In this document: positions 7,135-16,129 of the stretch, piece after piece | Numbering within the stretch: position 1 is the first letter of the stretch | Layout: each line of letters begins with the position of its first letter | Source of the DNA: a virus | DNA length: 54,453 bases | Virus record (IMG/VR): IMGVR_UViG_3300042923_000201 | Span: 1-54,453 of that record | Reading direction: 5' to 3' (one strand) | Position numbers and translations under genes: made by a program | The notes under the pieces: model-generated | The model's database searches: none | What the model saw: only the letters and a program-made list of their open reading frames with translations | Told to the model about the DNA's origin: nothing

Positions 7135-8850
7135 ATGGGAATTACAAACTTAAATATACCTGATACTGTACAGGACAGGTTAAATGACTTAGCAACTACA
7201 GTAAGGAAGTTAGCATATGTAGCTAAAACAGAAGAACTATCTCAACAGGAGTTAACAAGTACTTTAGAATCCATTAAGAAAGTAAAACAGGAATACAGGG
7301 TATTAAGAAGTGAATATGATGTGTTGTATTTTGCGTATGAATACTTTTCAGATACATATAACATAGATAATGACAATAATCTAATACCTGATATATACAC
7401 GGTTAATAATGCACCTGACTTTCATGGGGAGTTGTGCGGTTTTCTTAATACATTAAATGACAATATTACTCAACGTATATGTTGGTCTGTACCCCGTGGA
7501 CATGCTAAAAGTGCTTACTTATCTAACATATTTCCAGTACATCAGATAATTTATAAGAAACGTCATTACATATTGGTAGTGTCAGAAACAGAGAGTATGT
7601 CTCAAAAGTTTATAGAGTGGATAAGTGGACAACTAAAGTATAACAAGAAACTACGGGAAGATTTTGGAGAGTTACTACATGCAAACAAAATGGCAAATGA
7701 TACAGATAATACCAATGCCTTTGTAACTACCACAAACATTCTTATACAGTCTGCCTCTATAGGTAAACAGTTAAGGGGTGCTAGACATGGTGCTTACCGT
7801 CCTGACTTAGTAATACTGGATGATTTAGAGTCTTCCAAAAACACTAACACAAAAGAGTTAAGAGAGAAAAACCTACATTGGTTCAACTCAGTAATAATGC
7901 CAATTGGTGACATTACCCGTACAGCATACATATACATGGGAACATTAGTACACGGTCAAGGATTGTTACCTGCTGTAATGAACAGGTCAGACTTTAGAAG
8001 TAAGTTATATAGTGCCATCCTCAGTGAACCTGTTAGACAGGATTTATGGGACGAACTAGACACTATATTAAGAGACGTAGAGAATGAAGACAGAGAAGAA
8101 GAGGCTGACAGATATTACTGGAATAACAAAGAGGCAATGGATGAAGGAGCCTTAACACTTTGGAATGACCGTTTTACATATTATGAGCTAATGAAAATTA
8201 AGGTTAATGTTGGGAGTAGAGCCTTTGGTAGTGAGTATTTAAACCGTCCTACTGATGATGAAACAGCAATATTTAAGTCCTCTTATATACAGTATTACGA
8301 TGATAAAGATTTATACTATGGTGATGGTAGACCAATGAACTTTGATATTTATAGTTTTTGGGATTTAGCTGTAGGTAAGAATGATAGAGCCGATTACAAT
8401 GCCATAATCACAGTAGGTAGAGATAGAAGAACAGGGGTATTATACGTACTGGATGCATGGATAAAGAAAGTACCAATGCACATAGCATTAGAGGAATCCT
8501 TTAAAAAGATACAGGAGTACAGACCCAAAGTATTTGGTGTAGAGACAATACAGGCTCAATATGAAATGTATAGACAGTTACAAGTAAGAGTAACTAAGGA
8601 AGGATTATACGGTACAAGAGTTAAACCAATTAATCCTAGAGGACGTAAAGAGGATAGAATAGAAACATTAGAGCCTTTAATAGAACAGGGTACAATTCGA
8701 TTTAAACAGAACCAAAGATTACTTATAGAAATGTTAATACAGTACCCCACACATGACCACGATGATGGTATTGATGCATTAGCTTCTGTTGTAGATTTAG
8801 CAGGTAAACAACGTAAGAGAAGTTATTACAATAAACCAAAAGGATATTAA
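7135..8850 (+). CDS. terL: Terminase large subunit
   Basis: 571 residues, the ATP-driven packaging motor and headful or cos nuclease. ATPase: Walker A PRGHAKS (residues 120-126), Walker B LVILDD (225-230), coupling YMGT (267-270). RNase H-like nuclease: D410 (SFWDLAVGKND), E470 (VFGVE) and D547 in DDGIDALASV. Length fits the family. ATG 7135 follows GGGGAGAGGGA. It heads the structural operon directly before the portal gene, opposite the divergent early operon. Confidence 0.95.
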   Translation: MGITNLNIPDTVQDRLNDLATTVRKLAYVAKTEELSQQELTSTLESIKKVKQEYRVLRSEYDVLYFAYEYFSDTYNIDNDNNLIPDIYTVNNAPDFHGELCGFLNTLNDNITQRICWSVPRGHAKSAYLSNIFPVHQIIYKKRHYILVVSETESMSQKFIEWISGQLKYNKKLREDFGELLHANKMANDTDNTNAFVTTTNILIQSASIGKQLRGARHGAYRPDLVILDDLESSKNTNTKELREKNLHWFNSVIMPIGDITRTAYIYMGTLVHGQGLLPAVMNRSDFRSKLYSAILSEPVRQDLWDELDTILRDVENEDREEEADRYYWNNKEAMDEGALTLWNDRFTYYELMKIKVNVGSRAFGSEYLNRPTDDETAIFKSSYIQYYDDKDLYYGDGRPMNFDIYSFWDLAVGKNDRADYNAIITVGRDRRTGVLYVLDAWIKKVPMHIALEESFKKIQEYRPKVFGVETIQAQYEMYRQLQVRVTKEGLYGTRVKPINPRGRKEDRIETLEPLIEQGTIRFKQNQRLLIEMLIQYPTHDHDDGIDALASVVDLAGKQRKRSYYNKPKGY

Positions 8851-8875
8851 AAAAGTAAACAAGGAGGAAATAACA

Positions 8876-10615
8876 ATGGCATTAGTAACAAATTTTAATA
8901 TATTAGACTTTTTCAAAAACTTAGTATCTACTCCATCTGCCAATAACTTTAATGATGGTGATAAATCATTTGCTACAGCAGACGGTGAAGTAGAAGTAAG
9001 CCTGTCACCTATACAGTATTTTCATGAAGGTTCTTACTATCCACCACAGGAACACAAAGAAAGGATAGACAGATACAAGAGAAACAAGAAAGTATTTAAG
9101 GGTGAAAACTTTGAGGTATTTAAAGACTTTAACGGTTCTAAAAAAGAAAAGGATTTACTGTACATATCAGTTAACTTAGCGGGTGTTATATGTAAGAAAA
9201 GTGCTGACTTTCTCTTTGGTGAGACCGTTCAAATTAAAGCAGGTAATGGTGATAGCTCTAAGGAACAGTTAGCATTTGACAGGATTAAAGAGGATAACGG
9301 TTTAAACATTCTTACATATGAGAGTGCTTTAAGTAATGCCTATAGAGGTGACTCTTTTATAAAAGTAAGATATGGACAAGAGTATGGTGGGGAGATACCA
9401 CAGGAGTTAGACCCCTCAAGAGTTATTATTGAACCACTTAATCCTGAACATGTGTTCCCTGAGGCATCCCTTTATAATAAAAATAAGATTGTAGCCTATC
9501 ATGTAGCTGTTCCAGTACAGGTAGAAATAGAAGGACAGGAGCTATGGCAACTGTTTATAGAGTCACACTATGCAGGACGTATTGAATATAGAGTCTACAA
9601 CATGGAACCTATAGAGACAGTTAATTACGGTGCGTACTTTGAGGTTGTATGTTGGAAGATATCAAATGAAGTTTTAGAGGGTAGAAGTATGGTGCTTACA
9701 GGAGTTTCCTTACCTTTAGTTGTACATGTTCCTAACTATGGTACAGACGATACTTGGGAAGGGTTAGACGACATATCAGAACACATGGCTATCTTTGATG
9801 AAATTAATAATAGGCTCACACAAATAGCAGACATACTGGATAAACATTCAGACCCTGCAATGGCTGTTCCTAGTGGTATATTAGGTGAAGATGAACAAGG
9901 TAATCCAATATTTAGTGTACAACAAGATAAAGTATTTGAGGTAATGGGTAAGGATGATGTTATTCCACAATACGTAACATGGGATGGACAGTTATCACAA
10001 GCCTTTACTGAGTTAGATAAGTTAATTGATATACTTCTTACTACTGCTGAAATACCTGCTGTAGCTTTAGGTAAGTCAGATGGTGGTGGTACAAGTGGTA
10101 CGTCAGGACTAGCTATTAAATGGAGAATGAATAACTTACTGGCTAAAATAAACCGTAAGAGACAGTATTATGAAAGAGGTCTTAAACAAGTATTTAATTT
10201 AGCTCAATTACTAGAGGTGGCTGTTGGTGTTGCAGATTACACTTTAACTAAACCACAATTTACATTTCAAGATGGTTTACCTAAAGATGATACACAAGAA
10301 GCTACAGTTATGAATATACGTACAGGTGGAGCTAAAACAATATCACAGAAAACAGCAATCATGCGTATGGAAAACATGACTGAGGAACAAGCAGAAACTG
10401 AAATTGAGAGGATACAGGAAGAAGCTAAAGCCAATATGGAAAACATTCCTACTGTTGATTCTTCAATATTTAACGAGGATGTAGAGGAAGAGGAAAAAGA
10501 CGATGGGGAAGATTTAACAGAGAACCAAAAGAATCCTGATACATCTAAACATGCAGAGGGCAATGATTCAACTAAAGACAAAGACCCCAAAAAGACAGGA
10601 ACTAAAAAGGAGTAG
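8876..10615 (+). CDS. Portal protein (SPP1 gp6-like)
   Basis: 579 residues. The dodecameric portal forms the DNA channel at the capsid vertex and docks the terminase. Recognisable features are the N-terminal clip/wing region (YFHEGSYYPPQEHKERIDRY, KKSADFLFGE near residues 109-118), the helical stem around SDPAMAVPSGILGEDEQG, and TTAEIPAVALGKSDGGGTSG before the long helix. The C-terminus (about 530-579) is acidic then Lys-rich and probably disordered. AAGGAGG precedes the ATG. Position after terL confirms the call. Confidence 0.92.
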   Translation: MALVTNFNILDFFKNLVSTPSANNFNDGDKSFATADGEVEVSLSPIQYFHEGSYYPPQEHKERIDRYKRNKKVFKGENFEVFKDFNGSKKEKDLLYISVNLAGVICKKSADFLFGETVQIKAGNGDSSKEQLAFDRIKEDNGLNILTYESALSNAYRGDSFIKVRYGQEYGGEIPQELDPSRVIIEPLNPEHVFPEASLYNKNKIVAYHVAVPVQVEIEGQELWQLFIESHYAGRIEYRVYNMEPIETVNYGAYFEVVCWKISNEVLEGRSMVLTGVSLPLVVHVPNYGTDDTWEGLDDISEHMAIFDEINNRLTQIADILDKHSDPAMAVPSGILGEDEQGNPIFSVQQDKVFEVMGKDDVIPQYVTWDGQLSQAFTELDKLIDILLTTAEIPAVALGKSDGGGTSGTSGLAIKWRMNNLLAKINRKRQYYERGLKQVFNLAQLLEVAVGVADYTLTKPQFTFQDGLPKDDTQEATVMNIRTGGAKTISQKTAIMRMENMTEEQAETEIERIQEEAKANMENIPTVDSSIFNEDVEEEEKDDGEDLTENQKNPDTSKHAEGNDSTKDKDPKKTGTKKE

Positions 10616-10622
10616 TGTATAA

Positions 10623-11519
10623 ATGGTAAAATACAATCCACGGTCACTACTGGAAAAGCCATCCATTAAAATGACAAAGGTATTTACTAAAAGATATAGA
10701 CAGTTGGGACAGTTGCTTAAAACACAACTGTCCTACAAAAGTAATCCACTATTTACAATCATATCTCAGTATATGATTTATAAGGCAGTAGATAACATTT
10801 TAAACGATTTACGGGATGATATAGAGCTAACAGTTAGTGAAGAAATAGAATACGCTTATTACTTAGGATATGCTTTTGGACTTATGGCTGAATATGATTC
10901 TGTAGGTATTATATATACGTATGACACAATTATAGTTGAAGTTAAAGAAATGGTTAATACAGAAGTGTTGTTTAAGATAAAGAGAGCCACAGTTAATGAC
11001 TTATTACAGGTTACCCGTAACACAGACTTCATGGTTAAGAAGTTAGTACAGGAAACAATGGGAAAACATTTAACAGCACGTAACTTATTAAAAACTGGTA
11101 GACAGGATTTAGTTGGGTTAGTGTTAAAAGATTTAAGAGGTAAAGGACTGGAAGACTCTATATCTAATAACATGATAGCTATTGTGGATAAGGCAGGAAG
11201 ACGTTGGAAAGTTAATACATATGTAGACATGGTAGTACAGACAAAGGCACATCAAGTGTATGTACAGGGAATAAAGGATTTCTCTTCTTCTCATGGGGGT
11301 AAAGGTGACTTGGCTCGTATTCCACATAATCCTCTAACTAAGGATGCCTGTTTAAAACATGAAGGTAAGATTATCAGTATGACAGGAGCTACAGCAGGAT
11401 ATGAGACATATGATTACTTACAATCTACAGGAGACATATTCCATCCTAGATGTAGACATGCCCCTATTCCTTATTGGGATGAAGACAGTATTCCTAAGGA
11501 TAAAAATAAAATAAAATAA
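10623..11519 (+). CDS. MuF-type minor capsid protein
   Basis: 298 residues, 7 nt after the portal gene. Residues about 190-290 show the minor-capsid pattern: KVNTYVDMVVQTKAHQVYVQ, then DACLKHEGKIISMTG and IFHPRCRHAPIPYWD, with the H-x-x-C-x-H ending of phage minor head protein 2 / SPP1 gp7 relatives. These proteins attach to the portal and are packaged in few copies. The N-terminal half is helical. Family call good; exact role uncertain. Confidence 0.85.
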   Translation: MVKYNPRSLLEKPSIKMTKVFTKRYRQLGQLLKTQLSYKSNPLFTIISQYMIYKAVDNILNDLRDDIELTVSEEIEYAYYLGYAFGLMAEYDSVGIIYTYDTIIVEVKEMVNTEVLFKIKRATVNDLLQVTRNTDFMVKKLVQETMGKHLTARNLLKTGRQDLVGLVLKDLRGKGLEDSISNNMIAIVDKAGRRWKVNTYVDMVVQTKAHQVYVQGIKDFSSSHGGKGDLARIPHNPLTKDACLKHEGKIISMTGATAGYETYDYLQSTGDIFHPRCRHAPIPYWDEDSIPKDKNKIK

Positions 11520-11578
11520 ATTTTACCAATTAGGTTGTAAAAATGTATACCTAACGGACTTACTCTTGAATAACAGTA

Positions 11579-11666
11579 AGTACGGGATTCTGTACAAGTC
11601 CTGTACTAATTACTTAACTATCTCTTTCCCACCTGAGGTTAACAGTCACCTTAATACGTGGCTGTT
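11579..11666 (+). promoter_or_regulatory. Two hairpins in the scaffold-gene leader
   Basis: The 220-nt gap between the MuF and scaffold genes contains AGTACGGGA (11579-11587) / TCCTGTACT (11599-11607) and AACAGTCAC (11641-11649) / GTGGCTGTT (11658-11666), each 9 bp with one G-U pair. Neither is followed by a T-run, so an mRNA processing or stability element ahead of the scaffold and capsid genes is more likely than a full terminator. An open frame through this stretch (from 11566) is judged fortuitous. Confidence 0.45.
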
Positions 11667-11739
11667 GATACTTTTTAAATTGGGAGTAATTAGTTATAAA
11701 GTAAAATACTGTAATAAATTTAAAGGTGAGGGAAAAAGA

Positions 11740-12402
11740 ATGTTAGAATCAAGACCTATAAAAATGAATTTACAAATGTTTGCAACTGATTCAAGTGATA
11801 CACCAGTAGAATCAGTACCAACAACTTCAACTCCTACAGAACCTACTACAAGTACATCTAATACACCTGTAGAGGCACCAGTAGTAGAAGAACCTGTTGT
11901 AGTAGTGGAAGAAATTAAACCAATAGAACCTGTAGTAGAGTCACTTAAGGAACCAATCGTAGAGCCTGTAGTTGAGCCTGTTTTACCAGTAGAACCTGAG
12001 AAGGTCATTGAAGTAACAGTAGAAGAACTACAGAGCAAGTTGGATTTGACAGTTGAGAAATCTACAGTTGAACTTAATAAAGCTAACACATTACTTAATT
12101 TAAAAACAGAGCAAGTGAATGAGTATGAAGGTATTTTAAATGCACTCATTGATAGTAAGATGGAAGGTATTCCTGAAAATCTAAAAGAACTAATCCCTGA
12201 AAAGTTATCCTTAGTGGAAAAAATGGCATGGATAGATAAAGCTGAGAAAACTGGAATATTTAACACTGGCAATCCTGATGGTATAGAAATAGGTAAGCCA
12301 TTTAATCCATCTACAAAGAACAACACTAACACTTCTGATATGTCTGCTTCTGCTAAAATGGCATTAGCTTATGGTACTTCAAAAGTTGGTAGAAAAAAAT
12401 AA
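11740..12402 (+). CDS. Capsid scaffold protein
   Basis: 220 residues. The MNLQMFA motif at residues 9-15 is the classic start of Gram-positive phage scaffold and capsid genes. A long Pro/Val/Glu/Thr-rich region (about 20-90) is followed by a coiled coil (VEELQSKLDLTVEKSTVELN, about 94-145) and a conserved end (SASAKMALAYGTSKVGRKK). Scaffolds nucleate capsid assembly and are then lost or cleaved. Start chosen at 11740 because GGTGAGGG precedes it; the frame is open further upstream without signals. Directly before the major capsid gene. No separate protease gene is visible. Confidence 0.85.
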   Translation: MLESRPIKMNLQMFATDSSDTPVESVPTTSTPTEPTTSTSNTPVEAPVVEEPVVVVEEIKPIEPVVESLKEPIVEPVVEPVLPVEPEKVIEVTVEELQSKLDLTVEKSTVELNKANTLLNLKTEQVNEYEGILNALIDSKMEGIPENLKELIPEKLSLVEKMAWIDKAEKTGIFNTGNPDGIEIGKPFNPSTKNNTNTSDMSASAKMALAYGTSKVGRKK

Positions 12403-12433
12403 ATAAAAACACAATTACAAGGAGGAAACAATA

Positions 12434-13321
12434 ATGGCTATAACTTTAGTAGAAAGTGCTAAACTGTCTCAAGATATGCTTCAACGTGGTGTTATTGAGA
12501 CTATGGTAAGAACATCAGCAGTATTGGAAGTATTACCATTTATGGAAATCGTAGGAAACGCATATAATTATAATCAAGTAGCAGAATTACCTACAGTAGC
12601 GTTTAGAAATGTAAATGAAGGTTACGTGGAAAGTGGTTCTGTATTTGAACAAAAGACAGCAACTTTAAAAATGCTTGGTGGAGACGTTGATGTTGACAAA
12701 TTCATCGCACAAACAAGAGGTAATCTTAATGACCAAAGAGCAATCCAAACAGAACTAAAAGCAAAGGCAGTAGCAGAGACTTTCACTAAGACTTTCTTTT
12801 ACGGTGATATTTCTGTAGACACTAAGTCTTTTGACGGTTTGGCTCAGTTCATTGGTGGAGTACAAGACATTCCGGTAATTGATAATACTACAGGTGCTTT
12901 AACATTGGCTGACTTAAACAAACTTATTGATGCTGTTCCATTTGGTGCTGATGCCCTATTTATGAGTAGAAGTACTAGACGTATCGTAATGAACATTCTT
13001 CAAGCTTCTCAACATTATATTGAAACTGGTGTAGATGCATTTGGTAAACCAGTACAAATGTATGCAGGGATTCCTTTTAGAGTTTGTGAAGATGCTGTAA
13101 TGCCCGCACAAGGTATCGCAGGTGCTGACGGTTCTGAGATATTTGCAGTTAAGTTCGGTGCTATGTCTGATGTAAGTGGTATCCAAAACGGTGGAGTAAC
13201 AGTTACTGATATTGGTGAACTTGAAACTATGCCAGTATATAGAACTCGTATCGAATGGTACTGTGGTCTTACAGTATTTAATCCTAATTCTGTTGCACGA
13301 CTTAAAGGAATTAAGAAATAG
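12434..13321 (+). CDS. Major capsid protein (HK97 fold)
   Basis: 295 residues, preceded by AAGGAGG. Features of HK97-type capsids of this group: N-terminal MAITLVESAKLSQDMLQRGV, the E-loop region (PTVAFRNVNEGYVESGSVFE), P-domain spine helix (QRAIQTELKAKAVAETFTKT), A-domain (TLADLNKLIDAVPFGADALF, MSRSTRRIVMNIL) and the C-terminal MPVYRTRIEWYCGLTVFNP. It builds the icosahedral head and is likely the most abundant late product; a terminator follows directly. Confidence 0.92.
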   Translation: MAITLVESAKLSQDMLQRGVIETMVRTSAVLEVLPFMEIVGNAYNYNQVAELPTVAFRNVNEGYVESGSVFEQKTATLKMLGGDVDVDKFIAQTRGNLNDQRAIQTELKAKAVAETFTKTFFYGDISVDTKSFDGLAQFIGGVQDIPVIDNTTGALTLADLNKLIDAVPFGADALFMSRSTRRIVMNILQASQHYIETGVDAFGKPVQMYAGIPFRVCEDAVMPAQGIAGADGSEIFAVKFGAMSDVSGIQNGGVTVTDIGELETMPVYRTRIEWYCGLTVFNPNSVARLKGIKK

Positions 13322-13335
13322 TATTACTACATAAG

Positions 13336-13377
13336 AGAGGGTAGACGGGTTTTAACACCCTTTACCTTCTTTTTTTA
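13336..13377 (+). terminator. Terminator after major capsid gene
   Basis: Nested stem AGAGGGTA (13336-13343) / TACCTTCT (13363-13370) with inner GGGT/ACCC and a T-run to 13377. Probably a partial terminator that lowers downstream connector expression relative to capsid. Confidence 0.7.
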
Positions 13378-13401
13378 TATACAAAATAGGAGGTTAACAT
13401 A

Positions 13402-13656
13402 ATGGCTGTAAAAGTTATATATAGTGATATCGACAATAAGATAAATGCATATCTAGGTGGAGAACTCTTCTTAGATGGAGTAAAGATATTTGAAGATGAT
13501 AAAGAAGGTATTGAATTTGCTAACAGATATTACAAGAGATATGAAGTAATAGAAAAAGTTGATGAAGTAAAACCATATAGTGAAGTAATAGAAATAAAGA
13601 TAGATGAAGCAAAACCAAAAATAACTAAGAAGTCTACTACTAAAAAGAAAGGGTAA
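13402..13656 (+). CDS. Hypothetical head-region protein (84 aa)
   Basis: 84 residues with an AGGAGG ribosome binding site. The N-terminal half is mixed beta/alpha (VKVIYSDIDNKINAYLGGEL), the C-terminal half is charged and ends in a Lys-rich tail (KKSTTKKKG). Position between capsid and first connector fits a head accessory or decoration protein, but no family is recognised. Confidence 0.6.
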   Translation: MAVKVIYSDIDNKINAYLGGELFLDGVKIFEDDKEGIEFANRYYKRYEVIEKVDEVKPYSEVIEIKIDEAKPKITKKSTTKKKG

Positions 13657-13667
13657 GGTGATGTACA

Positions 13668-14111
13668 ATGGCAACTACTGAGACATTCGAGGCTGTTTCA
13701 ACATTTATAGAAGACAACATCTTCCACAGTTCTGTTTGGGATGAAGCAGATTCAACTTCTCGTGCTAAGGCAGTCAATAACTGTATAGATACATTACTAA
13801 TTATATTGAATGACTATTTTACAGTAGAAGCTGACATCCCTGTTAATATACTTTCCAATCAAGTTGTATGGTTTATGAGAGTAGACGATACATTCCTTAG
13901 AGCTGAAATGGGAGCTACATACATTCAAATGGCAGGTGTAATGGTATCTATAAAGGATAAGGATATTTCAATTGCTCCATATGTACTAAATGCTTTAAAC
14001 ATTACTCCTGATGCTTTAACTGGTGGTATCTCAAAACGTAAAGTAGGTAGGTACATAGGAAGATATGTCGGTACTATTGAGTCTATCTACAGGAACTTTG
14101 GGAGGTCTTAA
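13668..14111 (+). CDS. Head-tail adaptor (gp15-like)
   Basis: 147 residues, mainly helical (RAKAVNNCIDTLLIILNDYF, YVLNALNITPDALTGG) with a basic C-terminal KRKVGRYIGRYVG. Size, fold character and position (first of four connector genes after the capsid) match SPP1 gp15 / HK97 gp6-type adaptors that bind beneath the portal. Identified by synteny and general pattern rather than a diagnostic motif. Confidence 0.7.
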   Translation: MATTETFEAVSTFIEDNIFHSSVWDEADSTSRAKAVNNCIDTLLIILNDYFTVEADIPVNILSNQVVWFMRVDDTFLRAEMGATYIQMAGVMVSIKDKDISIAPYVLNALNITPDALTGGISKRKVGRYIGRYVGTIESIYRNFGRS

Positions 14112-14113
14112 AC

Positions 14114-14458
14114 ATGTTGAACTTCATTCCAATGAATAACAAGGCATCTATATTTAAACAAAGTTCCTTAGACAACTGGGGTAAACCTTCTTTAGTGGCA
14201 GACAAAACAGTAAAATGTGCCATTACATACAACACAGATTTAGCTCAAATATCAGGAGAAGATGGGGTTTCAACTACTATGTCAGCATCTATAGTTATGA
14301 AAGGTTTAGTGGACATAAGGAACGGTGATTACATATCTTTTACAACAGCATTAGGTGTGGGAGATAAGTATAGAGTTGTGGATGTATACTTCTTTGAAGA
14401 CTGGGCAGGAAAAATAATTGCCACTAGGGTTGTTGTTGGTAGTGGTAAAAGGTCATAA
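14114..14458 (+). CDS. Head closure protein (gp16-like)
   Basis: 114 residues, beta-rich: VADKTVKCAITYNTDLAQIS, MSASIVMKGLVDIRNGDYIS, GDKYRVVDVYFFEDWAGKII. The pattern and place match SPP1 gp16 / head-tail stopper proteins that close the DNA channel. Starts 2 nt after the previous gene; GGGAGG is the ribosome binding site. Confidence 0.75.
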   Translation: MLNFIPMNNKASIFKQSSLDNWGKPSLVADKTVKCAITYNTDLAQISGEDGVSTTMSASIVMKGLVDIRNGDYISFTTALGVGDKYRVVDVYFFEDWAGKIIATRVVVGSGKRS

Positions 14459-14479
14459 GGTTAGTAGGAGTGTTGCAAC

Positions 14480-14938
14480 ATGTCTAAAGGTTTTAAAATA
14501 GATATAAAGGGGTTAACTTCTTTTAGCAAAATGAATGACGTTGTTTGGGAGGCAATTACTGATTGTATGGATGATATACAGGAGGATGCTCTTAAAGTAT
14601 CTAAAAGTATTGCTCCAAAAGATTCAGGAGATTTGGAAAAAAGTATTTCTTCCCGTAAATATCGTAAAAAGGGGAAAATAGCTTGGTTCAGTTTAAAGGC
14701 TACCGCAGAAAACAAAGGTTTTGATTATGCAGAATGGACACATGATAAGACGTACAACTTAGGTAAAAAATCAAGAGCTAAACGTCCACAAAGAAGTAGG
14801 TTTTCTAATCACGGTTTTAGAGTAGGTAAGGGTTATATGAGTCAAGTACCTGATGCTTTAGAAGGTGACTGGACAAAGTTTATGCAGGATACAGTAACCC
14901 TGAGAATTAGAGTAGAAACACGTAAAAACAAAAAGTAG
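14480..14938 (+). CDS. HK97 gp10-like head-tail joining protein
   Basis: 152 residues. DDIQEDALKVSKSIAPKDSG followed by DLEKSISSRKYRKKG is the signature of the HK97 gp10 family (A-P-x-D-T/S-G-x-L-x-x-S-I). The centre has F-D-Y-A-E-W-T-H and a basic KKSRAKRPQRSRF segment, and the C-terminus has strands. These proteins act during head-tail joining. TAGGAG precedes the ATG. Confidence 0.85.
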   Translation: MSKGFKIDIKGLTSFSKMNDVVWEAITDCMDDIQEDALKVSKSIAPKDSGDLEKSISSRKYRKKGKIAWFSLKATAENKGFDYAEWTHDKTYNLGKKSRAKRPQRSRFSNHGFRVGKGYMSQVPDALEGDWTKFMQDTVTLRIRVETRKNKK

Positions 14939-14948
14939 GTGGGAACAT

Positions 14949-15308
14949 TTGAGACTTATGGAGTTAACAGAATTTCTTACGGGTATTACAGGGTTGGACA
15001 CATATCCATTGGAATTTCCCTACAATAGTGAACAGGAAGATGTGTTAGTAGTTGATATTATTAATGGTACCTATGATGGTAGTGATACTTCAATGTACAT
15101 TCAACTAATGGCTAGAAGTGTGCATCCATCTGTGGCAGAAGAAATGTGTTATGACGTTATACAGTTATTACATAATCAGACAGATTTGTATTTTAGTGGA
15201 CAACAAATAATTTTAATTACAGCCAACAATCCTAATCCATTTTTTACTGGACAGGATAAAAATAATAAGTATTTATTCACAATAGATTTCACAATATTGT
15301 TAGGATAA
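14949..15308 (+). CDS. Tail terminator / minor capsid-type protein
   Basis: 119 residues from a TTG start at 14949 preceded by GGTGGG. LDTYPLEFPYNSEQEDVLVV, MARSVHPSVAEEMCYDVIQL and ITANNPNPFFTGQDKNNKYL are typical of the small tail-completion proteins placed before the tube gene. It likely caps the tail tube at the head-proximal end. Family recognised by pattern and synteny. Confidence 0.75.
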   Translation: MRLMELTEFLTGITGLDTYPLEFPYNSEQEDVLVVDIINGTYDGSDTSMYIQLMARSVHPSVAEEMCYDVIQLLHNQTDLYFSGQQIILITANNPNPFFTGQDKNNKYLFTIDFTILLG

Positions 15309-15327
15309 AAAATAGGAGGAATAAATA

Positions 15328-15756
15328 ATGTCAAAAGTAGCAGGTGTTGACGTATTACTAAAAGTAAAAATTGGTGAGACTTACACAGCAATTGGTGGAC
15401 AAAAATCAGCATCACTAAGTAGAAGTGCTGAAACAATCGACACTACAGACAAAAATAGCGCAGGTTGGGCAGAGAGTATGGCAGGAGTAAAAACTTGGAG
15501 TATTGACTGTGATGCTTTCATAGTTTTAGGTGACACTTCATTAGAAGCTCTACATACAGCATTTGATGCTAGAACACCTTTGGATGTAACAATTAGAGTA
15601 GGGGCAACAGATAATGTGGGAGGATATACATATACTGGAAGTGCTGTTATTACTGACTTTCCTGAGGAATACCCACAGGATGATGCAGTATCAATGTCTT
15701 TAAGTTTACAAGGTGCTTCACCATTAGTTAGAACAACAGGAGTAGTAACACCTTAG
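15328..15756 (+). CDS. Major tail (tube) protein
   Basis: 142 residues, TP901-1 type: MSKVAGVDVLLKVKIGETYT, then GGQKSASLSRSAETIDTTDK, GVKTWSIDCDAFIVLGD and TGSAVITDFPEEYPQDDAVS. These motifs mark the tube monomer that polymerises into the tail tube. GGAGGA before the ATG. A hairpin follows the gene. Confidence 0.92.
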   Translation: MSKVAGVDVLLKVKIGETYTAIGGQKSASLSRSAETIDTTDKNSAGWAESMAGVKTWSIDCDAFIVLGDTSLEALHTAFDARTPLDVTIRVGATDNVGGYTYTGSAVITDFPEEYPQDDAVSMSLSLQGASPLVRTTGVVTP

Positions 15757-15773
15757 TATTTTACTAACAGGTT

Positions 15774-15807
15774 TTGGTAGTATGTGCCTAATTTAAACAA
15801 CTACCAA
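15774..15807 (+). terminator. Hairpin after tube gene
   Basis: TTGGTAGT (15774-15781) / ACTACCAA (15800-15807), 8 bp perfect with an 18-nt loop and no T-run. Likely an attenuator or 3'-end stabiliser that keeps tube expression high relative to the chaperone genes. Confidence 0.5.
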
Positions 15808-15839
15808 CAAATTATAATAATACTCAGGGGGAAAATATA

Positions 15840-16118
15840 TTGGCAAAATTAGTACCAATCATGTTAGACAAAGAAAGAAACTTAAAATTTAATTTAAACT
15901 CACTAATCACCATAGAAGAATTAACAGGTATAAAAGTATCTGAAATGGGTGAGAACAGTGATTTTGGAATGGTTACGTTGAGAGCTATGGTTTATGCAGG
16001 AATACGACATGAGGACAAAGAAATCACTTTGGAAGAAGTTGGAGACTGTATTGACTTTGATAATATGGAAGATGTGGCACAAGCAATAGGTGAAGCAATG
16101 TCAACGGTAAAGTCCTAA
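15840..16118 (+). CDS. Tail assembly chaperone, short form (gpG-like)
   Basis: 92 residues from TTG 15840 behind CAGGGGG. The sequence (DKERNLKFNLNSLITIEELT, then GMVTLRAMVYAGIRHEDKEI) is the standard pattern of siphovirus tail chaperones located between tube and tape-measure genes. They coat the tape measure and recruit tube protein. The -1 reading frame is open from 16094 and runs into the downstream gene, so a fused longer form is expected. Confidence 0.85.
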   Translation: MAKLVPIMLDKERNLKFNLNSLITIEELTGIKVSEMGENSDFGMVTLRAMVYAGIRHEDKEITLEEVGDCIDFDNMEDVAQAIGEAMSTVKS

Positions 16119-16129
16119 GCGGTTTAACT

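Noticed and set aside
11694-12332. 212-residue minus-strand open frame
   Set aside because: Antisense to the Pro/Val/Thr-rich scaffold gene; Ser/Gly/Thr low-complexity product.
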